Positions 37,144-50,241 of a DNA stretch of 64,000 bases are shown here, one piece after another; position 1 is the stretch's first letter; each line of letters begins with the position of its first letter. The notes beneath the pieces are model-generated. The model made no database searches, was not told the DNA's origin, and was given only the letters and a program-made list of their open reading frames with translations. The stretch is from Ziziphus jujuba (Eukaryota > Streptophyta > Magnoliopsida > Rosales > Rhamnaceae), in the NCBI RefSeq assembly GCF_031755915.1, contig NC_083385.1, positions 10,871,001 through 10,935,000 of the forward strand, read 5' to 3'. The position numbers were made by a program, and so were the translations under genes.

Positions 37144-38400
37144 ATGCCGAAACTGACAAACGAAATACGGTTCGATAACATCGACCAGCAACTCGGGGAG
37201 CTTGCTGGCGTTGTGAATGCACATATTAGAGGCCACAACTGGCAGGAGGCCTTCGAAAAGATGGAGACGCTCGATGACCTAGCCAGTCGAGTGAGCGCAC
37301 TCGAGAGGAATCAAACCCCGTGGAACAATACCGGCCCTTCGAGCTCTACTGCGAGCGAGCGAGATGGAGTAGTGGAAAAGGCCATAGAGAGATTGATGAC
37401 TACGGTCAACGAACTGACGGAGGATTTTCGAGCCACCGTGGAAGCATTAAAGATGGAAATGAGGCAAATAAACACCAAGCTCGCCATTACCATGCGAGCG
37501 GTAGAAAATCGACGTGCTGTCCCAATGGGCGGGGACTATGGACGAATGAAAGTGCCCGAACCCCGAGCGTATGGAGGGGCACGAGATGCGAAGGAACTTG
37601 AAAACTTTTTGTTTGATATGGAACAATATTTTCGAGCAATAAAACCGAATTCGGAGAAAACGAAAGTGACCATGGCTACAATGTACCTAACCAATGATGC
37701 AAAACTGTGGTGGCGATCTAAATACGAAGATATCAAAAACAACAGATGCATCATTGACACATGGGACCAGTTACAGAAGGAACTCCAGAGCCAATTCCTT
37801 CCCGAGAACGTGGACTACATTGCTCGGCGACATTTGAGAGAATTGAGATAGACCGGTAATGTAAGGGACTACGTGAAAGCTTTCTCAGCACTCATGCTCG
37901 ATATACGCGATATGTCTGAGAAGGATAAGCTCTTCTACTTCCTGGAAGGGCTGAAACCTTGGGCTAGGACTGAACTTCAACGACAGAGAGTACAAGACTT
38001 AGCCTCACCGCTAGGCGCAGTGTAGCGCCTAATGGACTACTCAACAGAGAGCCCCATCAATAGAAGGTCCCAACCGCCTCTTTCGAATGCCAATAGCGGT
38101 AGACCCTTCAGGCCTACCACTCTCACAAGACCTGGGGGAAGCGACAATAGAAAACCTTCGAACACGAGAGAGCCTCCACTGCAGAACCCCAATGCATTCG
38201 GATTTAGACCTCCACTTTTGACATGTTTCCTATGTAATGGTCCCCACAGAGTGGGCGAATGCCCCCATAAGACCGCTCTTAGTGCTCTACAAGCATCTAT
38301 TCGCTCCCAAGAGCATGAAGGAGGGCGAGAGGAGGTAGTAGAAGAAGGAGAAGACGACGCACAAGTGGGAGCACTGAGATTCTTGAATGCCCTTAATGGA
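37144..38400 (+). pseudogene. gag remnant with zinc knuckle
   Basis: An open frame runs from ATG 37144 to a stop at 37849-37851. The same frame continues past it with Gag-like sequence to a second stop (38023-38025), then to a CCHC-type knuckle ([13 protein letters not shown], about 38223-38261). Gag would form the capsid and the knuckle would bind the RNA. Two in-frame stops show that it is dead. Confidence 0.85.
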
Positions 38401-38562
38401 CAGGTCGTTCAGGCCAGGAAGACCAACGAGAAAGGTCTTATGTTTGTGGATATGGCGATAAATGGAAAGGCCGCAAAGAGTGTGATGGTGGACACAGGTG
38501 CCACCCACAACTTTTGTTCAGAAATTGAAGCTCAAAGGTTTGGCCTACGCTTACATGTCGAA
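38400..38562 (+). pseudogene. Aspartic protease remnant
   Basis: The translation contains the catalytic triplet context [10 protein letters not shown], typical of retroelement aspartic proteases. The domain is cut short: the sequence jumps straight into the end of reverse transcriptase near 38560. Confidence 0.8.
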
Positions 38563-39465
38563 CATATTCGAATGGTATTCCAGAGACTCCGAGAAAATCA
38601 ATTATTTGTGAAGAAGGAAAAATGTGCATTTGGCAGGAGACGAATCAAGCTTTTAGGACACATCATCGAGGAAGGGAAGATCCGTATGGACATGGAGAAG
38701 GTAAAAGCCATCAAAGAGTGGAAAACTCCCACTAACGTGAAAGAACTTAGATCATTTATGGGATTGGCAAATTACTACCGTCGTTTCGTAAAAGGGTACT
38801 CGAAGGAAGCAACTCCCCTAACGGAATTGCTAAAGAAGGAGGTGCCTTGGGAGTGGAGCAAGGAATGTGAGGGCGCATTCCAAGATCTAAAGGAAGATAT
38901 GATGAAAGACTCGGTGTTGGCCTTGCCGGACATCACAAGGCCCTTCGAAGTCCAAACCGATGCATCTGACTTCGCTTTAGGTGGAGTCCTACTCTAAGAT
39001 GGTCATCCTGTCGCCTACGAAAGCAGGAAGTTATCAGCGGCAGAAAGAAACTATACGGCTCAAGAAAAGGAGATGCTTGCCGTAATTCATTGTTTAAGAA
39101 CCTGGAGGCACTACTTGTTGGGGTCAAGCTTTGTAGTAAAGACTGATAACTCAGCCGTCAGTCACTTCCTTACACAACCAAAACTAACCCCAAAACAAGC
39201 TCGTTGGCAGGAATTCATTGCGGAGTTTGACCTTCATTTCGAGCACAAAGCGGGGACCAAAAACCAGGCGGCGGATGCCCTAAGTTGTAAGACGGAGCTT
39301 GCGGCACTAAGGGTGTTGACTAACATGGCTGCGAGTACTATCGCGAATTCAATGCGAGAGCTGATAAAGCAGCATCTAGGGGGAGATCAATGTGCCCAGA
39401 ATATCCTCAAACTGTGTAAGGACGGAAAAACTCGTCAATTTTGGGAGGAAGATGGCTTACTATGA
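38563..39465 (+). pseudogene. Reverse transcriptase C-terminus and RNase H remnant
   Basis: The sequence resumes at the end of the polymerase ([13 protein letters not shown], then the [17 protein letters not shown] connection). RNase H follows, with the recognisable acidic sites [31 protein letters not shown] and NQAADALS. The fingers and palm, including the YxDD active site, are absent. A stop at 38995-38997 splits RNase H and another lies at 39463-39465. Confidence 0.88.
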
Positions 39466-39477
39466 ACAAAAGGAAAC

Positions 39478-40420
39478 ATGTTATTTGTCCCGAAGGCTGG
39501 AGATCTAAGAAAGATGTTAATGAGAGAATGCCATGACACTCTGTGGGCTGGACATCCGAGGTGGCAGAGGACGCATGCCTTAATCAAACAGGGATATTAT
39601 TGGCCACAGATGCGTGACGATATTATGGACTACATCCGAACCTGTCTTGTATGCCAACAGGACAAAGTTGAGAGGCAAAAACCACCAGGGCTGTTGGAAC
39701 CTCTATTCGTCCCATCACGCCCATGGGAGAGGTGTCAATCGATTTCATCACCAACCTTCCAAAGATCGGGGATCTTTCAAGTATTTTGGTTATTGTGGAT
39801 CGATTCTCAAAATATGCAACATTCATCCCTGCCTCAAAGCATTGTACGGCAGAGGAAACCGCCCGCTTATTCTTCAAGTTTGTGGTGAAATATTAGGGTG
39901 TGCCCCGACACATTGTAAGCGATAGAGATGCAAAGTTCACGGGATCTTTCTGGACAGAACTATTCAAGCTTCTTGGGTCCCAGGTCAACATTTCCTCCAG
40001 TTATCACCCGCAAACGGATGGACAGACGGAAAGATTCAATGGCATGTTGGAGGAGTACCTACGACACTTTATTAGTGCCAACCAGAAGAATTGGGCGCAA
40101 CTCCTTGATGTAGCTCAATTCTGCTTCAACGCACAGAAGGGATCTCCCACAAGTAAGTGCCCATTAGAAATAGTTAACGGCCAGAAGCCCTTACTTCCAC
40201 ACACAGTCGATGAGTACCAAGGCAAGAACCCAAGGGCTTTCAACTTCACCAAAGAGTGGAAGAACAACATGGAAATAGCCAAGGCCTACTTGGAGAAGGT
40301 GGCAAATCGGATGAAGAAATGGGCAAACAAAGACCGGCGATCCCTAGAGTTCAGTGCGGGGGATATGGTGATGGTTAAGCTAACTCGAGAGCAATTTCGC
40401 TGGCTAAGGGATAGATAGCC
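39478..40420 (+). pseudogene. Integrase remnant
   Basis: The HHCC zinc-binding part is visible (HDTLWAGH ... CLVCQQDK), followed by the catalytic core (VSDRDAKFTGSFW, SSYHPQTDGQTERFN). A frameshift near 39730 moves the core into another frame, a stop lies at 39894-39896, and a further one at 40416-40418 precedes the C-terminal part. Integrase would have inserted the element copy. Confidence 0.88.
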
Positions 40421-40628
40421 CAGGTTGATGAGAAAATATGAGGGACCAATGCCGATCATTGCTAAAGTAGGGAGGGCATCGTATAAGGTGGTTACCCCAG
40501 GATGGATGAGAGTGCATCCGGTATTCCACGTCAGCAACCTCAAGCCGTACTACGTCGACAAGGAGGATCCAGCGCTCAACACTCTAGCAAGAGCCGAAGT
40601 CAAGACCAAGCTGCCGAAGACAACCAAG

Positions 40629-40790
40629 GAAGTGGAAGAGATACTTGCAGAAAGGACCAGAGGTGTACATCGACAGCCAGTACGAGAGTACCTCATCAAG
40701 TGGAAGGGACTAGGAGAAGAAGAAACCAGCTGGGAGAAGGAAGGCAACTTGGCACCCTACAAGCAGCAGATCGAGGAGTTCAAAGCAGCG
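40629..40790 (+). pseudogene. Chromodomain at the end of pol
   Basis: The frame 40425-40817 carries the GPY-type segment (RASYKVVTPGW, HPVFHVSNLKPYY). It ends in a chromodomain-like block EVEEILAERTRG ... YLIKWKGLGEEETSWE, with the aromatic/WKG pattern of the fold. In chromoviruses this domain steers insertion towards modified chromatin. It is intact but lies in a dead element. Confidence 0.85.
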
Positions 40791-40819
40791 GAGTCATCGA
40801 GGGCGTCTATAGAATGAGT

Positions 40820-40828
40820 GGGGGAGGA
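40820..40828 (+). other. Polypurine tract
   Basis: GGGGGAGGA lies directly before the 3' LTR, in the position and composition of the plus-strand primer. Confidence 0.85.
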
Positions 40829-41356
40829 TGTAAGAGTCGCACACTCCTCCGCATTTTGATTGTAAATACCAAGCCAAGTTCATCCAGGGTCATTAGTCAA
40901 GCCCATGGTCACTTGCTTGGATTTCTAGCTTTTGTTATTCGAAATAGTGTCATTATGATTCCTCGCATATTTTGATATGTATTCCTATCGGAATGAAAAT
41001 GGCCCGATAAGCTCTTTGGAGGGGGATGGCTAGTCGACGAGTTGTTGTGCTAGACCACTAGCATAGGTGAGAACTTTTAATAGCGTGCTTGTAAACCTCT
41101 TTGCTATTCTTTCCATCGAAACCGAATAAAACGAATGCATTTCCATTTCATCGTATTGTTGCCTTGTTTACTGACCTTTTTTCTAACGATTGTGTGATTA
41201 CATGCTTTATTTTATTAATTGCTTGGTGCATGCATAATACTAATATTGTGTGGGTTATTTGCTTGCGAGGAACATTAGCGGTTGGCTTGCTACCCGCGAG
41301 GGGCAAGTAAGCACCGCACGACCCCGTTATATGCTTAGAATGGTGGGACCGTGACA
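40829..41356 (+). repeat. 3' LTR
   Basis: Mirrors the 5' LTR with the same TG...CA ends and is one base longer. It is followed by the partly preserved target duplication GCTAA. Confidence 0.93.
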
Positions 41357-41361
41357 GCTAA

Positions 41362-44300
41362 CTTGTGCTTAATATCATAGCCCATAGATATATATATATA
41401 TTTTTTTTGGTAGAAATATCATAGCCGATATGGAAAAATTCGAATCATATGCCACTACATATATGCGTAGATAGATACATACTTAATATATATATATATA
41501 TATATATATGCGTAGATAGATACATACCTTTTTTTCCTTACTGGATATTTGAGAGTTGTGAGGCCGACTTTGACACTTTGTCCTGCCGGTAAGATAAGAA
41601 TTCACGCGTAGCATGCGTGACAGAAATCTTCACAGTCTTGGAAGGATACATTATTGGGCATTTCACTTTTATATTCTTTATTAATTATTGATTATGATAT
41701 TTAGGTGAGAGAAATGTCCTCTATGTAACCTTTTTTCTCCATTGATATGTCGTAATTTAGACTTGGGATGAGTTACACATATACCATATAAAAGATAACC
41801 GATCCACCATGGCTGCCAGAGTCAATGACGAAAATAAAATCAATTTAATTTGTTGCTTAGGTTTCAAGACTATTTTTTTTTTCTAGCCCCCAAAAAAAAA
41901 AAAAAAAGACTATTTAAAAAGAGAAAAGAGACGGAAAGATAAATTATTGCAGATATGCTCTTATTCGGTGCGTGTCCAAGCTGGTATATGAACATATACA
42001 TAAAAGACTTGCACAGATTACAGAATTGTTACGAGATGAAACATGGAAAATAGCATAAATGAATTAAATTTTATTTTTTGTTTGGTAGATAATTCGAAAA
42101 AATATTAAAATAAACATTAATACCAGTAAAATTAATATTATTTTGCCCTTTTTTTCTCGTACTAATATCTGATTGAGATGAAAAAAAAAAAAAATAATAA
42201 TAATATATAGAGCAACGTTAGTATCTAGTACTTCCTCCCCTTTCTTAATTTTTATTTAAATTTTTTGGACCTGAGGGGCTTTCTATACATCCATATTTGC
42301 CTTCAAACCGTGAAATTCTCTTCTTTTTCCATTCCATCCAAAAAAGGGTAAAAAAAAAAAAAAAAAAAACTATTTTTTCTTGCTTATCCTCTTGATTTGT
42401 TTTATTCAGCTCATCTCTCAGCTCTGCTACCAGACATTCAGAGCTCGGAATGATGGTTTATCGTGTTTATTTCAAACCAAATAGTAATTGATAGATGATT
42501 ACATGCAATTATATCCGATGTGGAACCACAAATTGGAAAAGAGCGCATGCATTTTTTTACTTGTAATGAAGGGGATTGTTGGGCTTGCGACTTCAATTTT
42601 CTGTTCTAGTTTCATACTACAATAATAATTTAATATATTAGCTTGTATGTATATATAATAACCATAAGCAAATTGTAAGATCAAATTATTATTTTTATAT
42701 AACATTAAAAAAAAAAAATCATAATAGACATACACCAACCTCTTCTTGCAAAAAGAAAAATAAAAATAAGAAGACATACACCAACCTCCATTTGATATTG
42801 AAGTACACATATATTTAATCTATAATTTATGGAAATATCGAATTCGATTCATATGTGTTTGTGTGCAGAGGATGGGCTAATAGTCAATTTTCAGTAACTT
42901 TAAAAATCAAACTTATAATTGATAAAGCTGATTTGATGAGGGAAAGGTAACATTTTTTCAAAGCTTAAAAAAAGTGACATTAGCAGACAAAAGGGGTACA
43001 ATAGGCAATTAATCTTCTATTAATTAAAAAATAATAAAAACGAAATGATAGCACGAATATGAGAAGGCAAACGTGACATAAGGTTTCTTTATTTATTTTT
43101 AAAAGGATGGTGACATATGGTTCCTATATGGACCGATTCCAAAGGGTTTAGCAAATCTACAAGAATGCTTAATGAAATTAGCAAGATAAAGACTTTTATT
43201 TTATTTTTATGAATAGCAAAATAAAGACAATACTGTACATGACGTGTGTATGCAAATTCCTTTTAACTACTGTGGAGTACCTTAAAATAAAGCAGGTGAT
43301 GAAATTTAAACTATATAAAGCCAGTATGGCGCCAAAGCCTCTACATGTTTTTTAACACACAAAAATTAACATAATATTCACTAAAAAACAAGACGAAAAT
43401 TTGTATTTATATTTAAATTAAGAAGTGACAGATTTTTTTTTATGTTAAAATACTGGACTCATTTTGTCTCCTTCATCTTTATTGCATCTATTCCCATATC
43501 CACAAAAGATTTTCATGTTAATTGTTAAATGCATAACGAAGATATTATCGGCACGCACAATTAATTAAAGAAGCAACAATATTAACGAATAATTATACAA
43601 TTTAAGCACGCAAATGACCATGGTCTTGGAGAATTGAAGAGTGATTAATATTGCTGCTGCAAAACGAGGGACCCCAAAAGTTAGGTAGGGACCTAAAAAT
43701 CCTTCTGTCAAGTAACAAAGTCACAAACGGTGACTATTGTGGGACCTGCAATATAAGACCTGTAAAATTCATATCACAGCAGGTAACCAAACGAAGAAAA
43801 TTTTCGAATCCTGGTTCCTCACGCTAACTCAAATAAGGATAACCAGAAATGAAAAATAACAATTATAAAATTGTGGAATCCGATCCGATTAAGCTATAGA
43901 AAATTCGCAGGCTTCAGTTGGCAAAAACTTGAACCAAGCCATATATGACGAGAACCACGATTTGAACCATAGTGCTAATGTGGTCCTCTCCAATTCCATC
44001 ATCCAGAACAGAAAAAGACAAAAGTACCCCCAATCTCCAACCCACATGTCGTTTCCTTTCATGACCGCACCTCTAGTACCTTTGGTCCAACAACCATCCA
44101 AAAAAAGTAAAGAAACACTGAAGAAAAAGTATAAAAGATTCCAATCCAAACCCGGCTGCTGTTCTTTTTAATTTTTAAATTTTTTTTTCCTTCTAAATTT
44201 TATTTTATTTATTTATTATTTATTTTTTTAAAATTATTTTCTTCCGTTGTCTTTTTCATCACTCTCACACTTCCACCCACAACCTTCCCAACACATTTTC

Positions 44301-44752
44301 CTCCTTTCCAAACGCCATCCACCACCCGGTGTCTTTGGATTTCACAATATTTGTCTTTCTCTTTACCATTTTTCCCTTTCCTCCTCCCTCCTCCCTCCTC
44401 TTTTTCCTACATTTGATCTGAATTTCAAAATTACTCTCTCATATTCGGAGGATTTTTTTCATTTCTCTTTACCAATTTTCTAGTTCTGTAAACTTTTTTT
44501 TCTTTTTTTTGTTTTTTTAAAGTAATCAGTTTTGAATGCTATACTATTTTCTTTCTTTAATGGAAACAGTAGATTCAAATTTGGTTTTGTTATCGAGATT
44601 TTTCCCAATCTCTAGCTTCGCTTCCAATTTTACGCTACAGAAGTTGGTATAGAGCTCCTATTTAGATGATTGTGTTTTCTGCTGCTTTGTTAGGTGTTTG
44701 GTGTTCGTTTTCAGGTTAGGGTTTGTGTTATATTGCTAATCCTAGAGCAAAA
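41362..44752. other. Spacer and 5' region of the XLG gene
   Basis: No gene can be supported up to about 44200. TA repeats occur near 41385 and 41487-41508. From about 44230 the plus strand becomes very pyrimidine-rich (CTCC and TTTC runs), typical of a plant leader and first intron. An acceptor-like TTTTCAG ends near 44714 just before the XLG start codon, so a leader intron is likely. The open frames at 43889-44171 on both strands are not recognisable. Confidence 0.5.
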
Positions 44753-47700
44753 ATGCCACCGGAGGGCACGGCGGTCTCCGGCACTAACGATGGGGTCCAG
44801 GTCCAGTATTCGTTTGCTATGGAGTACAATGGCCCTCCAGTGGCCTACGATCTTCCTCGGGCCGTCCCCATCAACGTCGAGCGAATTCCGGTCGCCGCAG
44901 TGGTCGCTCAGGTCCCGTTAACCAATAGATTGTCGTTGCCGGTGGTCCAACCGGTATTAGCTCCGGCTTCTCTGAGCAAATCATTCTCCAAAGAGCTAAA
45001 ACCGCTCGGTTGTCCTAAATCTACTGTTTCTCCAACTTCCGTGATCGCCTTCGATCGGACTCACGGCGATGCCGGAGATTGCGAATCTTCGAAAGAATTA
45101 GAAATAGATTTAGGCTCCGGAACCTCAGTTTCCCCGACATCCGTGATTGCTTTCGAAGAGAGAGCTTCGGAGAATCGCAGTGTCGGTTGCTTGTTGTCCG
45201 GCGAGCTGAGCAGCTCGGGTTTGTTAGAGTTTTCGAATGGGCATTTCGGGTCAGGCGAGCTATCGGACGTGGCTAACAGCTCGAGGGTATTAGGGTCATC
45301 TTCGATCAGCCACGACCACTCCCAGGAGTTGTTAGTTGGAGCTGGGAGCTCCGGCACAATAGAGTTTTCCGACAGTTTTGATAAATCACGTGGGAGTTCA
45401 AGTGCGTTGAGGGCTTCGACTGGCGGGAAAGACAGTTTAGACTTCAACGAACTGAACCAACTACCTGATTGGGCTTCAACTGAATCGGTTACGAGCTTGG
45501 ACTACCCGTCGTCCCGAGTCTCTTCTGTAAAAGCCATCCACTGCAACAATGCACCCCGCTCTGACGTAAAACGTCAGCAAGTAGTGAAGTTTCGTGATAT
45601 GGAGCCTGATGATGCTATTGGTGCAGGAAGAGATGAGCCCGAAAGTACCCACCATGCCAAGAGAGAAGCTCAACTGAAGGGAAAGAAAGGTTCTTGTTAT
45701 CGATGCTTTAAGGGCAACCGATTCACCGAGAAGGAGATTTGCATTGTTTGCGATGCTAAGTATTGCAGTGGCTGTGTTCTTCGGGCTATGGGGTCGATGC
45801 CTGAAGGTCGGAAATGCGTTTCTTGCATAGGGAATGCCATTGATGAATCCAAACGCGGGAATTTGGGGAAGTGCTCTCGGATGCTTAAGCGGCTTTTGAA
45901 TGAATTGGAGGTTCAGCAGATAATGAAAGCCGAGAAGTTTTGTGAAGCAAATCAGTTGCCGTCCCAATATATATCTGTGAATGGAGAACCTCTTAGTCAT
46001 GAGGAACTTCTTGTGCTGCAAACTTGCCCTAACCCACCCAAGAAGTTAAAACCAGGAAACTACTGGTATGATAAAGTATCTGGTCTTTGGGGAAAGGTGA
46101 ATATGGTTTTCTTTGGAAGCATTTTCCTTTCTTCTTTGTGTTAGTTTCTGCGTATTTCATCATTATGAAGTTTTTTTCTTTTTTGTCTTTCTTGAATTTA
46201 ACAGGAAGGTCAGAAGCCTTCGAAGGTAATTAGTCCCCATCTCAATGTTGGTGGTCCAATCAGCGCAGATGCTAGCAATGGTAACACCCAAGTTTTCATA
46301 AATGGTCGGGAAATTACGAAGGTGGAGCTTCGGATGTTGCAGGTGAAGTTAATTAATGCGCAAGATTGTTGAAGAAATTTGTTAGTGTTTTTTTTGTCTT
46401 ATTTAGACTCTTTCTTCAAAATTGCAGTTGGCTGGTGTTCAATGTGCTGGTAATCCACACTTTTGGGTGAATGAGGATGGATCATACCAAGAAGAGGGAC
46501 AAAAGAATACTAAAGGGTTTATCTGGGGAAAGGTACACTTGATCGAGTGATAACTTTCTTTTGTTTTCTGGTTTGAAGAAATTTTACCCTATTCTATATT
46601 CATGTATTTTGAAATTATTGATTAATTCTCAGGCTGGAACAAAACTTGTCTGTGCTGTCTTATCGCTGCCAGTCCCTTCTAAAGTGTCAAGTTCTTCTGA
46701 AGAACCAATGAGCAATCTGGTTAGCAGAGCTGTTCCTGACTACCTTGAGCATAGAACGCTTCAGAAGATTCTTTTAGTGGGATGTAATGGATCTGGAACA
46801 AGTACTATATTCAAGCAGGTAGTTGTTCTGTACAAACTTTATCTCCAAATTCATTGCGCTTGAAATTCTGATTATACGAAGATTTATATATCTGTTGTGA
46901 AAATGCAACTTTAAAATTAATTTCTGCCACACCGCGTCAAATTTGAGGTAATCAATGTTTTGTATTAAAATATAGGTCCAAGTTTATGATTTTTGGCAAT
47001 GCACGTGTGTAATTTATTATTAGTAATGAGGATTTTATACTATTGCAATCCTTTGTAAAATGGGTATGTTAAGTAATATATTTTATTTGTAGGAAACTTG
47101 GTGGTTTGTCCAAATCTGGTTTCTGCTTATGCTTTTGGTTTAGTGATGGCTTATGGATTTGTTGTTATCTTGCTTCTTGAAGTGTTAGTTTTAGTTATGG
47201 CTTCTTGCTCATACCTAATCTTTAGTAATATGAGTTCTTGCTATAAGCCAGGTGAATAAAGCTTAAAATAAACTTTTAATTTGATAAAATTGTGTCTGTT
47301 TACCAAATTAATTGTTCCTTTCAGGCTAAGATTCTATATAAAGATATTCCTTTTCCTGAGGATGAGCGAGAAACCATCAAGCAGACCATCCAAAGCAATG
47401 TTTATGGCTATCTTGGTATACTTCTTGAGGGCCGTGAGCGTTTTGAAGATGAAATTTTGGCTGAGACAAAGAAGCAACAATCTTCTTCTGGAATGGATTC
47501 CATTGGTACCATTTCATTATCTCGTTTAATCCTTTTTCATCTTCTCTTTAACATGCTTCATGCTTTAATTGCCTCACAATTGTTTTCTTTTCCCTATTGT
47601 ATATGGATATGCATCTAAAGAAATAAGTTGCATCTTTCAAGGATGCACATGTTAAGATAATTTTAGCGTTCTGTGGACATGATAATTTCAATTTGTAGGT

Positions 47701-50241
47701 GTTGCATATGATTCTTCAACAAATTTGCTTTCTTTTAATAGAAACAAGTGATATTTGACAGCTGGATAGTAATTTAAGTAAATACATAAATGTTTACTGG
47801 ATTTCAATGCCTGTATCTGTTTATTTATTCTTTTGTTCATTAATGAATCTATAGTGCTTCTTTGTCAAGTTTCGGTTCTGATATACTGGATGGTAATCAC
47901 TGAATCACAAATATGCCTGAAATGAGGTTTTGTTTGTCAACAGGAAACCCTGGTGATGATGATGCCAAAAACCTGTATTCCATTGGCCCAAGGCTGAAAT
48001 CATTCTCTGATTGGCTTCTCAAGACTATGGTCTCAGGCAATCTGGAAGCCATTTTTCCAGCTGCTACGCGTGAGTATGCACCGTTGGTTGAGGAGTTGTG
48101 GAATGATGCAGCTATTCAGGCCACATACAAGAGGAGAAGTGAGTTGGAAATGCTACCTAGCATCGCCAGTTATTTCCTAGAGAAGGTAAGATCATGCTAT
48201 GTGAACCTTTGTTTCTTAATTAACTGTTGAACCGTGTTATACTTTTTCTTTTCAACAACAACTAGCTTTTGTTTCCAATAAAATAAAAATAAACTAGCTT
48301 TGGTTAATATGTACTGAACTTCAAGTTCATTTGGAGACATATTTTCTAGTCATTTGTGGCATAAAAATTGCAATGCACAATTTCTATAGGAATGATAGAA
48401 TTGATTGTACGACACTGTGTAATCATAATGGTGTTTTGGATGTCGTCATTTTCCCCTTTTAGTTATTAGCTATGGTGGGTAAAGTCAAAGGAAAGCTGAA
48501 TACAACAATAGTATTGCTTGAAGTGGTATTAGTTCTTAGAATCTTCCATAGTAACAAAGCAAACTAGGATAATGAGCATATAGCAAGCATGAAAGATGTT
48601 TCATTCTATGTCACTATCTGCTCTCCCAATATTCATATTTTCTCTGAGTCCACTTTGCATTTAAGGCTATTGGCCAGGGGTTCCATGGGTTGTATGTCCT
48701 TGATCCAAACTGAATAATTGTAGAAACAAATAGTCCTGATCTTAAAATAAACTTCCCTAATAAAAGGATATCTGCTACAGATTAATGGAACACTTTCTTT
48801 GGTGGAGAGAGTATCATATCATTCTTTGGATAGGTTTAGTTTGTTAAAGTTAAGCATTTTGCTGACGCTTGAAAATTTTTCCATAAGACATATCCTTTTT
48901 GCTCAAGGAAGAAGCAGATGAGTATAAAAAGGTGGTCTTTGACTGATTCATTGGTGCTCAAAGTAGGGTTAATGAATGAAGTCAATTGGAGATGTTAATA
49001 AGCCAAAGTTCGAGAAAGCATTTCTAACCTGTATTAGTCAGTTTCTCTATAGGCTAATTTTTTTTAAAGTTCCTTATTGCTTGTAATTATGTGGGATAAA
49101 TACTTCATGAACTTTATGCACTTCATTTTTGATGTCTCTAACATGGTTACTCTTATTTTTCAGGCTGTTGATGTTTTGAGAGTTGACTATGAACCTTCAG
49201 ATTTAGATATCCTATATGCAGAGGGTGTTACTTCATCAAATGGGCTCTCTTGTGTGGACTTCTCATTTCCCCAGCCAGATTCTGATGAAGATATTGATCC
49301 TGCTGATCGACATGATCATTTGCTTAGGTTGGTACCAGGTGTAATAGAGTATGATGTGCAGTGGTTCTCTTGTATGTGTGTGTATATTATACACATGCCT
49401 GGGATTGGATTCATATAGATGCCTAATGTGTCTCAGTGTTTGTTCTCATATGCATGTTTCATTGGCCCTAGTGAGAATCACTTGTATTCTAGATTAATTC
49501 CTATATGTTCTAAATTTGGTATCCTCATTATCCAGTAAATTAGGCATTCTATATTGTGCAGTTCTTATTCCTAATGAACGTTAAACAATTCTACCCTGCT
49601 TTGATGGGTTTTTTTCTTTTTTCATTGACCTTTCATTTATGTGGATGTTTCTTAGGTACCAACTTATAAGAGTACATGCAAGAGGACTTGGAGAAAACTG
49701 CAAGTGGCTTGAGATGTTTGAAGACATTGGAATGATCATCTTCTGTGTTGCTTTGAGTGATTATGATCAGGTTTCTACTGATGGGAATGGGATTTTCACT
49801 AACAGGATCTTGCTAGCAAGGAGATTCTTTGAAAGCATTGTAACTCATCCAACCTTTGATCAGATGGACTTCCTTCTGATACTAAACAAATTCGATTTGT
49901 TCGAGGAAAAGATAGAACGGATACCATTGACCGAATGTGACTGGTTCAATGATTTCCATCCAGTGATGAGCCGTCATCGCCCCAACACCAACAGCATCAA
50001 TAGCAGTCCTTCACTGGGTCAGCTTGCTTGTCACTACATAGGAGTGAAGTTCAAGAGGCTGTACTCATCTCTAACAGGGAGAAAGCTGTTTGTTTCTGTT
50101 GTGAGGGGATTGGAACCTAAGAGTGTGGATGCATCTCTTAAATATGGTAGGGAGATTTTGAAATGGTACGAAGATAAATCTGACTTTGGCTACAGTGAAT
50201 ACTCAATGTTTAGCACTGAGGGGAGCTCCTCTTCTCACTGA
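44753..50241 (+). CDS. XLG1-like: Extra-large G protein alpha subunit, XLG1-like (981 aa)
   Basis: Eight coding exons: 44753-46096, 46205-46342, 46428-46532, 46633-46818, 47325-47505, 47944-48185, 49164-49327 and 49656-50241. All join in frame. The N-terminus has the XLG signature ([20 protein letters not shown], then [12 protein letters not shown]), which recalls Arabidopsis XLG1. A Ser-rich region follows, then a cysteine-rich domain at about residues 315-362 (CYRCF ... [13 protein letters not shown] ... CVSCIG). From about residue 530 comes a G-alpha-like domain. Its P-loop is altered (GCNGSGTST near residue 583) and the DVGGQ switch region is replaced by [14 protein letters not shown] (near 864), which recognises guanine, is kept. 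XLGs are plant-only, pair with G-beta-gamma at the plasma membrane and also enter the nucleus, in defence and growth signalling. Weak or atypical GTP handling is a family trait. Confidence 0.93.

Larger units (their letters stand above)
36579..41356 (+). mobile_element. Decayed Ty3/gypsy chromovirus LTR retrotransposon (4778 bp)
   Basis: Complete in outline: 5' LTR 36579-37105, primer-binding site 37108-37120, remains of gag and pol, purine-rich tract 40820-40828, and 3' LTR 40829-41356. It is flanked by GCTAG (36574-36578) and GCTAA (41357-41361), a 5-bp target duplication with one change. The domain order protease, RT/RNase H, integrase, chromodomain defines a chromovirus of the Ty3/Metaviridae group. 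The short LTRs (527 and 528 bp) argue against the long-LTR Tekay/Del type. The element cannot be autonomous: the reverse-transcriptase core is missing and the reading frame is broken by several stops and at least one frameshift. Confidence 0.95.

Noticed and set aside
43889..44171. Opposed open frames of about 80 codons before the XLG gene
   Set aside because: They overlap on opposite strands, show no known domain and lie in the likely XLG promoter.
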